Assembly (NCBI GenBank): GCA_013433145.1
Contig: CM024170.1
Location: forward strand, 7,300,366-7,364,365
Source: Ascaris suum
Lineage: Eukaryota; Nematoda; Chromadorea; Rhabditida; Ascarididae
Length of the DNA: 64,000 nt
Direction: 5' to 3'
Positions 24,007-36,673 of the stretch are shown here, in pieces. The notes under the pieces were generated by a model. The model was not told where the DNA came from, did not search any database, and was given only the letters and a program-made list of their open reading frames with translations. A program made the translations under genes and the position numbers. Each line of letters opens with the position of its first letter. Within the stretch, counting starts at the first letter, position 1.

Positions 24007-26051
24007 TACTGACGACCATGAGCGCGAGGCGGAAGGACCACGAAAAAATCATGAACATCGATGAACAGAAAAAAATCGCAGACGAGAATAGACAAGAGAT
24101 TCGCCGATTGAAAATGTATCGGCGATTAAAAACGAAATTATATACGTCTGCCGTTAGAGGTTTGAACTAGAAGATATCTGAACCACAGTTCAATGATATC
24201 CACCTTGAGTGATCATGGAATTAATGGCAGCAAAAAATGACATCTCAATTCAGATTAAGGGTGATCAACATTATCCTTCCTCGTTTGAGAATGAGCTGCG
24301 ACGTCCATTTTGCAATGACTTCGGATTGCTGCTCATGATTTATTGTCCAGGAAACAGAAGTTTAACTAAAGCTTGAACTATAAGAAAGCATCGTTCGATC
24401 TCGCTCAGGCCTTGCCTCCTTCCACCTCTCTCCATCCATCTTCTCAATTCCCATCAAATGAACGCCTACACGCAGTAGTCATCAAAAAAGTCAGAAGGTG
24501 AATTGGAGAAAACATTAACAGATTCCGGAAGGACATTCGCATGGTTTAAGCTAGGCCAAGTTAGTGAAGTTAAGGGCAGCAGACACCTTTAAAAGATTTA
24601 ATGACCGATAATGTGGACGGAAGTATAATGTAAGGAAAGAAGGGCTGAGGAAAACATTGATGGTTTGAGCTATGAACTGAATTCTTGTCTAAAACTCATA
24701 TATTGGTTACCTAATGTTGCAAAATACTAAAGAAAGGATCTGTGACCGATATAGGTGACGCACGCTTATTCCAACCACCATTTGCAAGTTATCGCGTCAA
24801 CAGCTTCCAAGGCTTTCGGAAGCTCCACACCTGAGTGAGTTGAGACCTGTCGGAAGCAACCATAGTATATCATTAGAAAGTGACTGAACGATATATTATT
24901 ACATAAAAAATTAACGAAACTGAGCATTCAGCTGGCAACAGACGGCAAGAAGTTTCCTGATGCGACAGCGAAATGCGACATTCCGAGCCGATCATATGAG
25001 AAACGAGTGTCGCGAGCAGCGCACGTGGCGCACAATCAATTCTAAAAAAAGAGGGGACGCTGCTGCGCGACACTCTTTGCGACCACACGCTCCACCTCGC
25101 GCACGCCCACAGTCTGTGTGGCAGCAACTCGAGTATGCAATCGACAAGAACTCGAATACATTATTATAAAGCTAGAGGTTTCTTCTTTCCAAAATTTTCC
25201 TCTATGTTGCTGGAGGTTTACTGCAATAAACATTGAAGTCGAAACTGTGTTGCAACAAGGCTATACTTGATCATCGAGCTGGTCAAATGTAAAGGTTCTA
25301 TGTGTGCTAAGCTCGGCAGCAACTGAGGCTGGAGTTGTAATATTAGGTAAGGGTAACGTACACAGAAGACGACCCCTAGGTGATCTTTCCTGTTGATGGC
25401 ATCATCTTCAAAAAAAGTAACATACATTTAAAGGTACTGAAAAATTAGTGTTCATTGTGCATCTCTCGCACTTTGATTTCACACCTCTCAAGTCTTAAAC
25501 GAGTGCGGAATGATCGATGTAAAATGAAAATTCGACCGGTGTAAAATGTACGCAAATTTTTCATACTTTTGAATGTCTACGACAAATTTCGAACTTGATG
25601 GGTTAACATGACATATGGCTAGGAAATGGCGCTGTGCCCATCAAACTTTACAACTGTGGCTTTTCAGTTGAAACTATCGGATAGACAGGCAGACAGACAC
25701 ACATCACGCACTTTGCGGAGACAACTTGCAGAAACATACAAAGCATGCAGTTTCGCCGAAGACCTATGTGTTTGGTGAAACTACTATTTGCAAGCGCGTT
25801 TTGGCCTATAAATGCCACCGTATGTTGCCGTGCTACACCACCGTCAAGCTACCGAACAATCAAGTAGAGGTGCGAAGCTTGGACCCACACGTCATGAAAC
25901 CTAATAAAGTGGAGTAACCCATCCTTCGTTTCCTCGTGATCACCCATAATCGGAGTGAACAGCGAATAGGTTTGTTAACGCACGAGCAAAGAAGCAGAGT
26001 ATGAATGGCATCATTATGCTAGAACGAAATGAGTGACTGAGTATGCATCTC

Positions 26052-28355
26052 CTACAACACCTTTGCTTTCGAGTTTGGAATGGATGTGTCTTGTTCGCGA
26101 GATCCCCGTTGAGACGAGGTGGAGGCGGCAAATATGCTTTGAGCGACGAAGATAGTTCGTCTCGGTGATGGAGACGCTGGCACTTCGAAGACAGTTCGTC
26201 GAGACACTGGACTTTGAAGTTGAACCCCAGGAGTATTCGACCTGCGTTCAGTAGCTAGTTCAGCGTCGTGGTGCTGATGCATTGTTTCAGCTGGTTGATT
26301 TGACGCGTCCGAAGAAAGTTTCTATGAGGCAAAAATAGGCTGCACTGCTAATTTTGCGTACGCGGTGATAGAGGTGCTGCTGCTTTTCGGCCGTCGACAA
26401 TGCTCGGAGAACACGCCCACCGTGAATGGCTACGATGACAACATGACAACAATTGAAATGGACCTCTATTTTCATGTCGAGTGGTGCTACGCGACTGTCG
26501 GTAGCGGCATCATTAGGTGGAAAAGTATGTGTCAGTCGGTTTCCCAAGAAGTTTCCGGCTGATGAAAAATGGTCTAGTTCTCATGGACAGGGAACTGAGC
26601 GGTATGCCATCAGAAAACACTGGAGTCCGCCGGCCATCAGCTCTTCCGTCTTCAGCTTACGAGTACACGGTTGAACATGTCCAAAAAGTGTTTCGTTTGA
26701 CCGTTGCTTCGCGAGTAGAACAGTCGATTCCGGAAGCTCGGAAGAAACCACTAAACGCGAGTGGAACAACCACTAAACGCATATCATTGCCTGTAACGAG
26801 GAGCTGCAGGTTTCGAATGGAGCGAAAATCCTTTTTAAGATATTGCTACATACAGAAGTGGAAATAGAATTCATTTTGACAATTTCGCGCCACTTCGAGC
26901 GCGAATTCACGATTATGAGTGTCGATTATGAAGGGACCCTGCGAAGTCAATGTGGACTCGATTCAAGGAAGAGCTCGATTTGAGCCAGGAGTCGTGGTGG
27001 TAGGCTTTGATTCGGTTCATCTAATCTAAGCTAACAAGCGAGTGCGCTTCGACAACATGGTAGTTTCCTCTGCCATCTCATCTATCGATGTGGAAGTCGC
27101 ACCCGAAATGCACATTACCCTTGTTTTGGCAGACTTTAGCGCGACAAGCCGTGCCGGCAATTTCAGACGATTGATCGATTGCTCTTGATCCATTCATCGA
27201 CGCTTAGCAAAATGTCGTCTGCTAGCGGGTGAAGGCGTATTTGAACGGTTGCGCCATTGATCTGGATCTGAATTTTCCGGTGAATGTACTGATCGACGCC
27301 GTGCCACTGAAAGCAACAGCGACGAGGTTGTTTGCACTTGCTGTCGTTTTGCTCTGAATTTTGCCTTCTTTTCTTGGGGAAATTCGTACAGAAACCCTTC
27401 CTGACTGACGAGTTCGCAGTTATAGCATGTTTCGTTGAGGAAGTTACAGATGTTGCGCCAGTGCGATCTTCGACGAAGGTGGAAACAAGGCGAAGGCAGG
27501 TCTCATGTATGGTTCCTCTTGTTGGCGACGACACTGATTTCTGGCTGGGGCGGTGGTGGCGGCCTGCCAAGAAGTTTGGCATCTTGTATGGTGTTCAACA
27601 ACTGCTAGATTTCGAGGTTGAACTACTTCAATGTCGTTTGTGGCTTGTGCTTTATTTTACGCAAAGCACGGGTGCAAATGTTGGTGTCTTCGGCGCTTTG
27701 GCGGCCACAAATTAACGGAACCTATTTCATCTGATGTTGCCGAATTTAGTCATCTGTGACGTCGGTTGACGACCTCGTATAGTCGCCGTCGTGCTGAGTT
27801 TTTATATAGATATAATCACGCGTGAACACCAGAGTATTATGTCCGAACGTCTCGATGGCACCTTCGAGGGTGACATCGGAAGCTCTTTTGAACAGAATGT
27901 GGTTGATGAAGTAGGCGTAAGCGGCTGCGTCCAGCTCCAAACACTGATGCGGGCCTCCATTGATTCATCAAGCTTGGAACCATCTGTGGAAATAGCGTTC
28001 TCATACGCCGAACATGAAGAAGCTGTCTGGATTGCAAACGAGCTCGGGTAGCCGTGTCGGCAGTGCGTTTGTGACGAACCCAGCACCTGGTGCAGGAAGT
28101 GCAGTCGATCCGATAGCGCAGAACACCCACCCCACTTGTTTCAGCAGCGTTCGCTGCTTTCGAGCTGCCGCTTCGCTCATATTGCGCGGCAATTTTTGTC
28201 CGGAAAATCTCACAGTCGATCGTGCCGCGCTCATCTGCCGCAGCTTCCGGATCCTAATTGCCAGCTGTTGCACCGTTGTCGACCTCTTCAACTGCTATGC
28301 AGAGGTCCAACACGCCCGCACACGACGATTTAATGACAAATCCATACTAATCTAA
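26052..28355 (-). mobile_element. Decayed Ty3/gypsy-type LTR retrotransposon, minus strand, internally deleted
   Basis: In minus-strand order there is a gag-like region (about 28355-27500, with ELDAAAYAYFINHILFKRAS), a zinc-knuckle remnant (CNFLNETCYNCEL, about 27450-27390), an aspartic-protease-like stretch (INGATVQIRLH, about 27265-27230), then an integrase piece RVHIDFAG (26937-26960) and the integrase tail LQCFLMAYRSVPC (about 26585-26625). The frame changes between these blocks, so it is broken by indels. Reverse transcriptase and RNase H should lie between protease and integrase, but only about 0.3 kb is there, so they are deleted. The protease Asp-Thr/Ser-Gly triad is also not intact. 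The region looks richer in G+C than its flanks. I could not identify LTRs. Confidence 0.8.
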
Positions 28356-30774
28356 GGTCGCAAGAACTTTCAAAGAATCATCCCATGATCGAACACGATA
28401 GCTAATGAAAAAAAACACATAGCATAGGCAGAGAAGCAGAGAAAAAACGGCTATCGTTTTTTAAATGAGTGTTTGGACTGTGAGTCAAAACGCAGTGTTT
28501 GGAACTAGTTGTTAGTGTAAATGAAGTGAAAAAGCCCAAATCGCGCTATCATCGGTGTTACGCTTCTCGATTTTTTATTTATTTGCTGCGACTATGCGCT
28601 GCACTATTTGAGTATGGCCTGTACACATAATGTGTCCAACTGTCTGCAATAATCAGGTAAATTTTCCACTTTTATTGTTCGGCAACAATTTTGGTTCATT
28701 GCATATCGTATCTGATTGCGTTATATTAAACGCAATTTACTCACTAGACGATGAAGGCAATAATGAAAACGGAAATAATCAAAGTAGGTACGGGTTTCTG
28801 TGATTATTCCTTGTAGACAATTCAATTAGCAGCAAATTAAATATGCTAAATAAATCCGTATTAATACATCGCAACGACAGTTTGAGAAATGAACTAAAGA
28901 GTGTGGTGTGTTTTTAATAATAGAAGAAATTAAAATAAGCTCAAAAGGTTGAATTGCACTTCACTCTCATTAGAACATGAGAGTGTCAACAGACAGATTT
29001 CAATCGAAGCATAAGAAAAAGGAAAATTACTTTTGCTGCGGATTCCTTCTTTGTTTTGCATATCTGTAAAGTGCTTAATGTTATTGATAAAGGCTCATAA
29101 ATGCTGTAATATAGGGCAATAGCGATCCTATCGGCGCATAAAATTATGAGCAACATTAGCTAACGTTGAAGCAACCAGTCTCTTGAAAATGAAATGCCAC
29201 ATTTCAGTGATAAGTTAGGCCAGTTGAAAATAGTCTTGAGTTAGTATTACATCTTTTATCAGAAATTCGATTTATACTTTAGCCACAAAGCAAGATTTGC
29301 ACTTAAGAGAACAAAGAAACTATGCAGCAATAAAGATAGGTGACGCTTAAAAACTAAAATAGCAAAGAGTAATGAAAGTGATTAATGATTTGAATGCATG
29401 AAGGAGAAGTCATAAATAACTATTACAGTCAAGTGCTCACCGCCATTTCGGGGAGGAGAGGAGATGGAGACGAGGGGAAACAAGGCGAGGAATGCTCAGA
29501 TTTGAAGAAGAAAAGTTTTTCGAATGTTCAGATTCGAAAAGAAAAAAATTTTTTCGCAACTGCACAACGAAATCAACAACTATTCATCTGTAGGTACTTT
29601 CAAAGTCAGATGCACTCTTCGTCCTATCAAAGGCGCACAACGCACTTTGCTTATTTGATAGTTTTTCACGTAAACGAACGCCATATCGATATCAACGAGT
29701 AATTGGCGCCCTGCTGAATTCCATCGAACTGTTCACGTGAATAAGTGATCAATGGACCGATCAGTTAAAAATATGGCTTGTTGTTTCGTTATACTCTTTG
29801 AATTTATACATATTTATTATAACCTTGCAACGGTTAAATTGTGGATCAACTTTATCATTGATATCAGATATTGCTGTAAAGTAAGTAATGTTATAGAATC
29901 CATCAAGGGTCTTTTTCCCCAATTATGCTTAGGAAATTCTATTTGCTGAGCAAAATTGGTCATCATTGTTGCTGAATTTTTTCCTCGAATTTGTTTTTTC
30001 GACAATCTTCTTAAAATTTAAATAGCTCAGCCTCGGTTATTACGCACATTTTCATCCTTTCAATAATTTGCTCTTATTTCCGAAATTTTTCGAAAGGTCT
30101 GCTACAACGACGTCATTGTCAGTGTGCCCACTCGCTCAATTGTTTTAACTCATCAGCAACGACACCAACATATTGCATCCTCAAAACCATGCATTGTTTC
30201 ACATTCATACTCAACCGTTGTTTCAAACCACATAGCAGTGCAAACATGCAACGCCATGCAGCAATATGCAAATACAATTTTCCTTCCCATTTTATTTCCT
30301 CTGCATATACTACGATCTCAGTCTGTTGTGTGCGTTTACCTATTTCAACTCGTAAAGTGAAAGCACAACGCAATTTGTTTGTGTAATTAATTCGGCAATC
30401 ATGCACTCTTGAATTATTTGACTTGAAGTGCTGTATCGGAACGTGCAATATATACTTTAGTGAAAATGACTATTTGAGGTGACTGATGTTCTAGCTGAGC
30501 TAATGGAGCAAAAATTCATTTCAACACGCTACTGCGGCCTTCAGTAATATATTCGCTGCTGTTGTCGGCTTCTCAAAGAAGAGAGATATTCGTTTCTGCT
30601 AATACTTATTTAACGATGCAGTAGGTTTATATTCCTTTTAATTTTTACTTTGTTACTTCGCTGCTTTATTTTTGAATAATATAAAAGTCACATTCTTCGA
30701 TGCTGTATTTTAAGTGATGAATGAGGGAGATGTGTCACGTGTTATTATTGCTTTATTAGTACGGTGCTTAACTG
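28356..30774. other. No confident gene
   Basis: AT-rich sequence without recognisable domains. A plus ORF at 29394-29702 begins MHEGEVINNYYSQVLTAISG and has a charged, partly purine-rich coding pattern, but it has no decisive splice or homology support. A small perfect hairpin is listed separately. Confidence 0.3.
28962..28985. repeat. Perfect 9-bp hairpin
   Basis: CACTCTCAT, a TAGAAC loop, then ATGAGAGTG: a perfect inverted repeat with a six-base loop. It stands alone in non-coding sequence. No function is evident. Confidence 0.6.
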
Positions 30775-31005
30775 TTAGATAATACTGTCTTCTAGATTAT
30801 TTGCAAGAACCGTAATGTTAACTGCCGAAGCAACGAATGAAGCAAGCTCTACACCTGTGACCACTCCTGTCTCAAAGAACTGAAGTGATGTGTCACCGTT
30901 CACCTTCTCCGTTTTGATCTTCATTAACTTGCTCTTATTAATGTGACCACTGAACGCAAACTTCCCATTGCTGAAAGCAAAATGCCTTGTCGCAATGCTC
31001 ATTAC
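30775..31005 (-). CDS. Probable terminal exon of an unidentified gene
   Basis: After the acceptor CATTCTTCTAG the minus strand reads 76 codons to TAA, including FAFSNGKFAFSGHINKSKL, KIKTEKVNGDTSLQFFETG and VNITVLANNLEDSII. A minus-strand AATAAA lies just downstream, near 30750. The alternating polar and hydrophobic pattern suggests a beta-rich fold. It can be joined in phase 0 to a candidate exon ending at 32369 (GQRYHYRFVSV before GTT|GTAAGT). I do not recognise the family. Confidence 0.5.
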   Translation of the reverse strand, partial: VMSIATRHFAFSNGKFAFSGHINKSKLMKIKTEKVNGDTSLQFFETGVVTGVELASFVASAVNITVLANNLEDSII

Positions 31006-31385
31006 CTAGAAGAATGAAAAGCTTTGAAAAAAATCTGAAACAGTCAAATTTCAAGACCAGTTACTGTTTTTTGCGAACATTTAAAATAGCCCCTTTGACT
31101 TATCAAATAATCTCGTGAAGGTTAAATTTCGCTTATCATTGGAGAGCAATGATATGCGATGCAGTGATTTTTTGTTTCGTTTCTTTTCTCAATTGGTTTT
31201 TAAACGAACATTTCAGTCGGTATTTTCCTTATCATAATTGAAGGAATCTTCCTCTTAAATTTTATGTTATTGCACCTAATAAGTGCACAGGCACACACAA
31301 AGGAATATTGCTGATGATGCAATAATCTAATGGTCTGGCCTGCGTCTGCATCAAGAAAAAAAATAAAAATGATGCAATAAAGACG

Positions 31386-31511
<126 letters not shown>

Positions 31512-32368
31512 TTCAAACCTAGCTAAAAACAAATAAGCGAGAGGCGATTAGAAATCAATATATCGTCTTTAAGAAATATGTTTTCCGCCTCCCACATGCA
31601 TCGCTTAATAAGCTTAAGGCAACGAACCATTCACTTAATATTTCATAGTCGAACGATACGCTATTTCATATAGGTCACTGACGCTAACGAGCAAAGAAAC
31701 TCAAGCGAAAGTTGAGTATTTTGCGAAGTTTCCTCTTTAATAAATGGATGTTGTCGAGACAAGAAGCTATAAGAATAAACTGCGGTAATGAATTGAATTA
31801 AACAAGCATCAAATCAAATATTGCAAAAGTTATCGATCTCTTAATGAAATTTCTTCGAAATTCACCTTTAGCTGTCTTTTCAACAATTCAAAAATTTTTT
31901 GCTAAAAACTTGGAGATTAGGAACCGATGGAGATGAATCGATACTTTCTTATAAAGAAGTTTTGGCTTTTGTTTGGTAGTCACTAAAACTACTGCAACAA
32001 TAAATTATGTCAACATAATCACAACTTGTTCAAAAGGTATTTTCGTCTTCTGAATTGGAAAATAAAATAGCCGTTAAAAACACGCCAGAGAAGCGAATTG
32101 CGCAATTTGTGCTTTTTGCTTTTCATCACAACAAATCAATCTATTCAAACAATATTTAAATTAGTGGTGAAACACATTCGGACACCGTTGTAATTTACGC
32201 GTTAGAATTCTTCAACTGGAAACCAATGAATATTGAAGCATTATCACTAAAAAACACTTCATGGAAAGGTAGTTCCCAGCTTGTCAACCCATAGTGAAAT
32301 ATTATTTTGTGGACCCGGTGAGCACGTGCATGACATCCGAGACTTTCAGAATGCAATTTTGCACTTAC

Positions 32369-32894
32369 AACACTGACAAATCGATAATGATAACGCTGAC
32401 CGGCTATGCGAAGTGCTTTGCATATATGAGTCATAAATACGAAATCTCAAACCAAAGAGAACAATTTCTAATACTTCAGTTGATAACGCATGAAGAGCTA
32501 ATAATAGTGAGTTTACTTATGGAGAGTTATTTTAGGACCAACGATCATGAATAAAAAATTGCACATCTCTAGGACACCGTTTTTCTCTCTCAATTGACAA
32601 GATATGAGTAGCAATTTTGGTTCCAAGAATTACAGGGACCGAAGTTCCACGTTTGTTAGCTATCGTTTTGCTAACCTACAGGTAGGCAATAAAACTTTTC
32701 AAATGAAAAGTTGATAGAGGTGAATTCAAAGAAAAAGGCAGATTACCCATCAAATTTCACTCTATGGCAAGCTGCAGGGAAAACAATTTAGACTTACCAA
32801 ATGGCAAACTTAGCAGTAAATTCAAATGGGCAATGCTCTTTTAGACACCGATTATTTGCATTAAATTCTGCGCCTCTGAGTATCCCGGAAATTG
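32369..32894 (-). CDS. Candidate internal exons of the unidentified minus-strand gene
   Basis: Exon 32894-32798 (acceptor ATTCACAG, donor TTTG|GTAAGT) reads ISGILRGAEFNANNRCLKEH then CPFEFTAKFAI. An open piece about 32675-32540 follows in a fitting phase (KTIANKRGTSVPVILGTKIA), and a piece ending at 32369 (LRIAGQRYHYRFVSV, donor GTT|GTAAGT) joins the terminal exon in phase 0. Junctions between the first three are only partly phase-consistent. Conserved-looking cysteines suggest an extracellular or lumenal protein, which is inference. Confidence 0.4.
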
Positions 32895-33192
32895 CTGTGA
32901 ATACATCACATACAGGCACACAAAAGTGAGTAAACGGGTAAGGATGGGACCACTGTTTTTTCAACACTACAGTGCAAACGTGCAAAAAAAAACAGCGAAA
33001 CCATTTATATTGTCCCTTTGTCCAAGCGACTCTGCGCTTTAGAACCTTTCGACAGAGCAATCCACTTCCTAATAACCGGAGAACAAAACTATAGTTACTG
33101 ATTGATTTTATGGTGGATGCAGATGGTGTGTAAGTTGCAACTCATAAAGAAGACTGCAAATCGAAGGGAGTGAGTTAGAGAGGTAGAATCAC

Positions 33193-33295
33193 ATTGATGA
33201 TGGAGTTTTTGCAACCGAATTTCATCTGCAAGCCGAGAATTGCTCGGTTTTCTGGACCGGACCCCGTTTTCATTGCCTCTGATTTCCAAATGCAA
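33193..33295 (-). CDS. Candidate exon, same minus-strand gene cluster
   Basis: After GATTTTCAG the minus strand encodes CIWKSEAMKTGSGPENRAIL and then GLQMKFGCKNSIIN before a GTGATT donor; reading on gives VILPL and a stop. A 14-base piece upstream (33355-33368, between TTATCAG and G|GTGAGG) could link it in phase to the exon at 34776-34919. No domain recognised. Confidence 0.4.
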
Positions 33296-34775
33296 CTGAA
33301 AATCGGTTTTTATCAAACGTTTCTGTTTGGCTGTTGAGCGAAAAATTCAACAGCCTCACCGATGCGCAGTACGCTGATAATTGTTGGTTTTTTTTGCATT
33401 TGATCAGTTGCGAAATCGTCATATTCGTTTAACACTAAAATACTTTCAAGTGATAAAAATGTTGTTACTGAACAGAAGTACTGATTCCTTCAGTATCAGC
33501 GATTTTTTGATGCAGCTGAAATGTCCGTGCATTTACGGGGCAGGTTGGTTTCAATCGGACTTCATCTGTCTTTTCTTTGGTTACAAAGAAGCAGCAGAAT
33601 AATCCAATAAGCTAAACTGGCCTTATCGACAAAGTTAGAAAAAACGTATCAAAAAAAAATTCCGATGATGTGCTAATAACGCGATGAAGTTTTTAAAGAC
33701 AGATGCGATGTTCCAAAGTTCTATCATATTTTTGAACATTTGCTCATCGAAGTATGAAATATCTCTCATTTTTTTCTACACAGGGAGAGGAAATTAGAAG
33801 CTATCAACAAATATTAAGGTAGCACTGAGATCTTTTTTGAAGAAAGAACACAACCTATCAGCATAGGAAATATTCATCTCGTTCAGAAATGTAAACGAAT
33901 GGTCAAATTGCTTCTGATGGCTTTATGACGTCCGTTGCAGCGAGATATACACAACTCCGGTGCCTGCGAAGAGCAAATATCAACACATATCAATCAAGTA
34001 TCAATCAAAATCAACAAAATTAAGACATCAGCATATCATCCTGTTACGAATTCTCTTCAAAGAGGTTTCAATCAAATTTTTTATCGTGAGTTTCAACATT
34101 CAATGTTTCAGCCTTCAACAGAACTTTTGTGCTGTTGGAGGCATTTATAGTGGTTAAATTAAATATTAAACTCATACAAAAGTATAAAATTTTGGATAAA
34201 GAAACTCTATTAGAAGTTTTCATAATATTTGAAAAAAAATGAGATGACGAGAAAAGAGTTCAAAACTCTAAAGTATCAACAAAAATGTCGAGCTGAGGTC
34301 GTTATTTTTTCTTTTTAATGATCGAAAAAATATTCATTTGTTTGCAAATAATGAAAAGAAGAATTGTGATGGAAAAGCGAAGTCGAAAATACCGTTAGGA
34401 ATTGATAATACTCGAAAAAACCTAGAATTGCTTGAGACTTAGCCAGTAATTTGCGGAAAATTGTTAGAATTCTCTGTTTTGAACAGAAACTTCCTGGTGA
34501 AATAAAATGAAAGGGCTTTTTCAATTACAATTGCTCATTCGAAGATAATGTTCTTCTCCGATGGGTTCATATCAAAAGCAATCTCAATGTTCTCTTAAAA
34601 ACATCCGCCTCTCTCATAGAAATATTGCACAATTATCCTTTAATTCAACCTCTAATGCGCACAGAAATACAATTCAAATATGTATGCATATAATCAAAGA
34701 GAGGTGAAAAAAATTAAAAGAAGACCAAAAAGTACACGTTGCTCTTTTTAAAATATTGACCGCTTCCTCGCTTAC

Positions 34776-34919
34776 CACAAAATTATAATCTCCGATACTT
34801 CCTTTTTGAGTGGATATGACGCTTTTAGTCCGGGTGAACAAATATCTCATGCGTTCTCGCACACCTTCATTTGGATTATTTGTGGGAGAAACGGTCAAAC
34901 ATCGGCAACAGAAATCTTC
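34776..34919 (-). CDS. Candidate exon of an unidentified protein
   Basis: 48 codons in one frame: EDFCCRCLTVSPTNNPNEGV, then RERMRYLFTRTKSVISTQKG, then SIGDYNFV at a strong GTG|GTAAGC donor. The acceptor (ACTTAAAG) is weak; the frame is open further upstream to a stop near 34945. The composition is clearly protein-like. It may belong with the minus-strand exons down to 30775, in which case the gene spans more than 4 kb. No family recognised. Confidence 0.45.
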
Positions 34920-35908
34920 CTTTAAGTCAACAAAACGAACCGCAAATTATGACGCACTAAACTGACTGTTTGATTTCGAGCCAACGTGCTTTCAGAGAAT
35001 TATTTTTGCCATGGAAAAACGTGAAGCATAAAGTGAGAGCGTTTGTGTCAAGCACGGCAAAAACGTAATTTTTTCGAACGCCTTGAGGAAAGGAGTATTT
35101 ACACAGACGACATTCTTCCTCTCATAGCATTTTTAAAAGCACTTAATGTGCGCTTTTGTAGAAAGCAAAAAGCTGACTCAGAAGTCACAGCTGCTCTCGT
35201 CGAACTTCGTTTTCTTCTCCTGTGTTTTCAGAAGAACGATCTAACTGCTATCACTCACCCAAGTGTACTGCAAGTGCCCTTTTCGATTGAGCACTGCGTA
35301 AAGTAGCTTGCGCACATATTGCATTCCCACTTACTTTTACAACTTTTTGTAGATCTAAGACAGACAGGTAGACATAGGCATATGCATGCACGCGGATACC
35401 ACCGCTCCATAAAGCATTCTGCTAGCTGAAATTCGGAAGCAGCTTTGCATGTGTTTTACCATTTGTGAATTATTTGGCAGATTACTTGTCAATAAGTATG
35501 AAACTGGATTACTGGATGGAATTAAACTTGCCCACGTCGTAGCAGATGCGTGTTCTGGTCAAGAAAGAACAGCTCTTCCTTAAAACTGATGTTTTTCAAG
35601 CCACCGAAATTATCATCTGTTAAGATGATTTTCTCCAGGGAGGGGGAGAGAATAAAATTGTAATACTGTGCTTAATGATCCTCGATGTCATTCAATGGAA
35701 TCCATCCATTAAATGCATAATTGTCCTTGACTCTCCTCATTCAAGAACAAATATAATTTTCTTTTTCTTATTTACACTCACTCACTGCTCGAGAGGGAAT
35801 TTACTTCATATACGTTTCAATGAGGATGGATTATAATTTCCATAGTTAGTCACCGAATGCAAATTTTAGTAACCAAACGCAAACTAAGCAGGTAACCAAA
35901 CCATTTTA

Positions 35909-36673
35909 TATTCATGTATTCATATTCATATTCATATTCATATTCATATTCATATTCATATTCATTCATATCATATATCATATTCATATTCATATTCATA
36001 TTCATATTCATATATTCATATTCATATTCATATTCATATTCATATTCATATTCATATTCATATTCATATTCATATATCATATATTCATATTCATATTCAT
36101 ATTCATATCATATTCATATTCATATTCATATCATCATATTCATATTCATATTCATATTCATATTCATATTCATATATCATATCATCATATTCATATTCAT
36201 ATTCATATTCATATTCATATTCATATTCATATTCATATTCATATTCATATTCATATTCATATTCATATTCATATTCATATTCATATTCATTCATATTCAT
36301 ATTCATATTCATATTCATATTCATATTCATATTCATATATTCATATTCATATTCATATTCATATTCATATATCATATTCATATTCATATTCATATCATCA
36401 TATTCATATTCATATTCATATTCATATTCATATTCATATTCATATTCATATTCATATTCATATTCATATTCATATTCATATTCATATATCATATTCATAT
36501 TCATATTCATATTCATATTCATATTCATATTCATATTCATATTCATATATTCATATTCATATTCATATCATCATATTCATATTCATATTCATATTCATAT
36601 TCATATTCATATTCATATTCATATTCATATTCATATTCATATTCATATTCATATTCATATTCATATTCATATT
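35909..36673. repeat. Hexanucleotide satellite (TTCATA)n, about 765 bp
   Basis: More than 100 copies of TTCATA, broken by variants such as ATATCAT, ATCATCAT, TTCATTCATA and ATATATTC that shift the register. All frames are nearly stop-free, giving artificial Ser-Tyr, Ile-Phe, His-Ile, Glu-Tyr and Met-Asn repeats; these are not genes. The unit is unlike the nematode telomere repeat TTAGGC. Confidence 0.97.

Noticed and set aside
26365..28355. Several plus-strand ORFs of 60-127 codons
   Set aside because: They are antisense shadows of the minus-strand retrotransposon remnant.
35260..35320. Minus micro-exon CSIEKGTCSTL between TTTACGCAG and GTGAGT
   Set aside because: Two frames are equally possible and neither links convincingly to neighbours.
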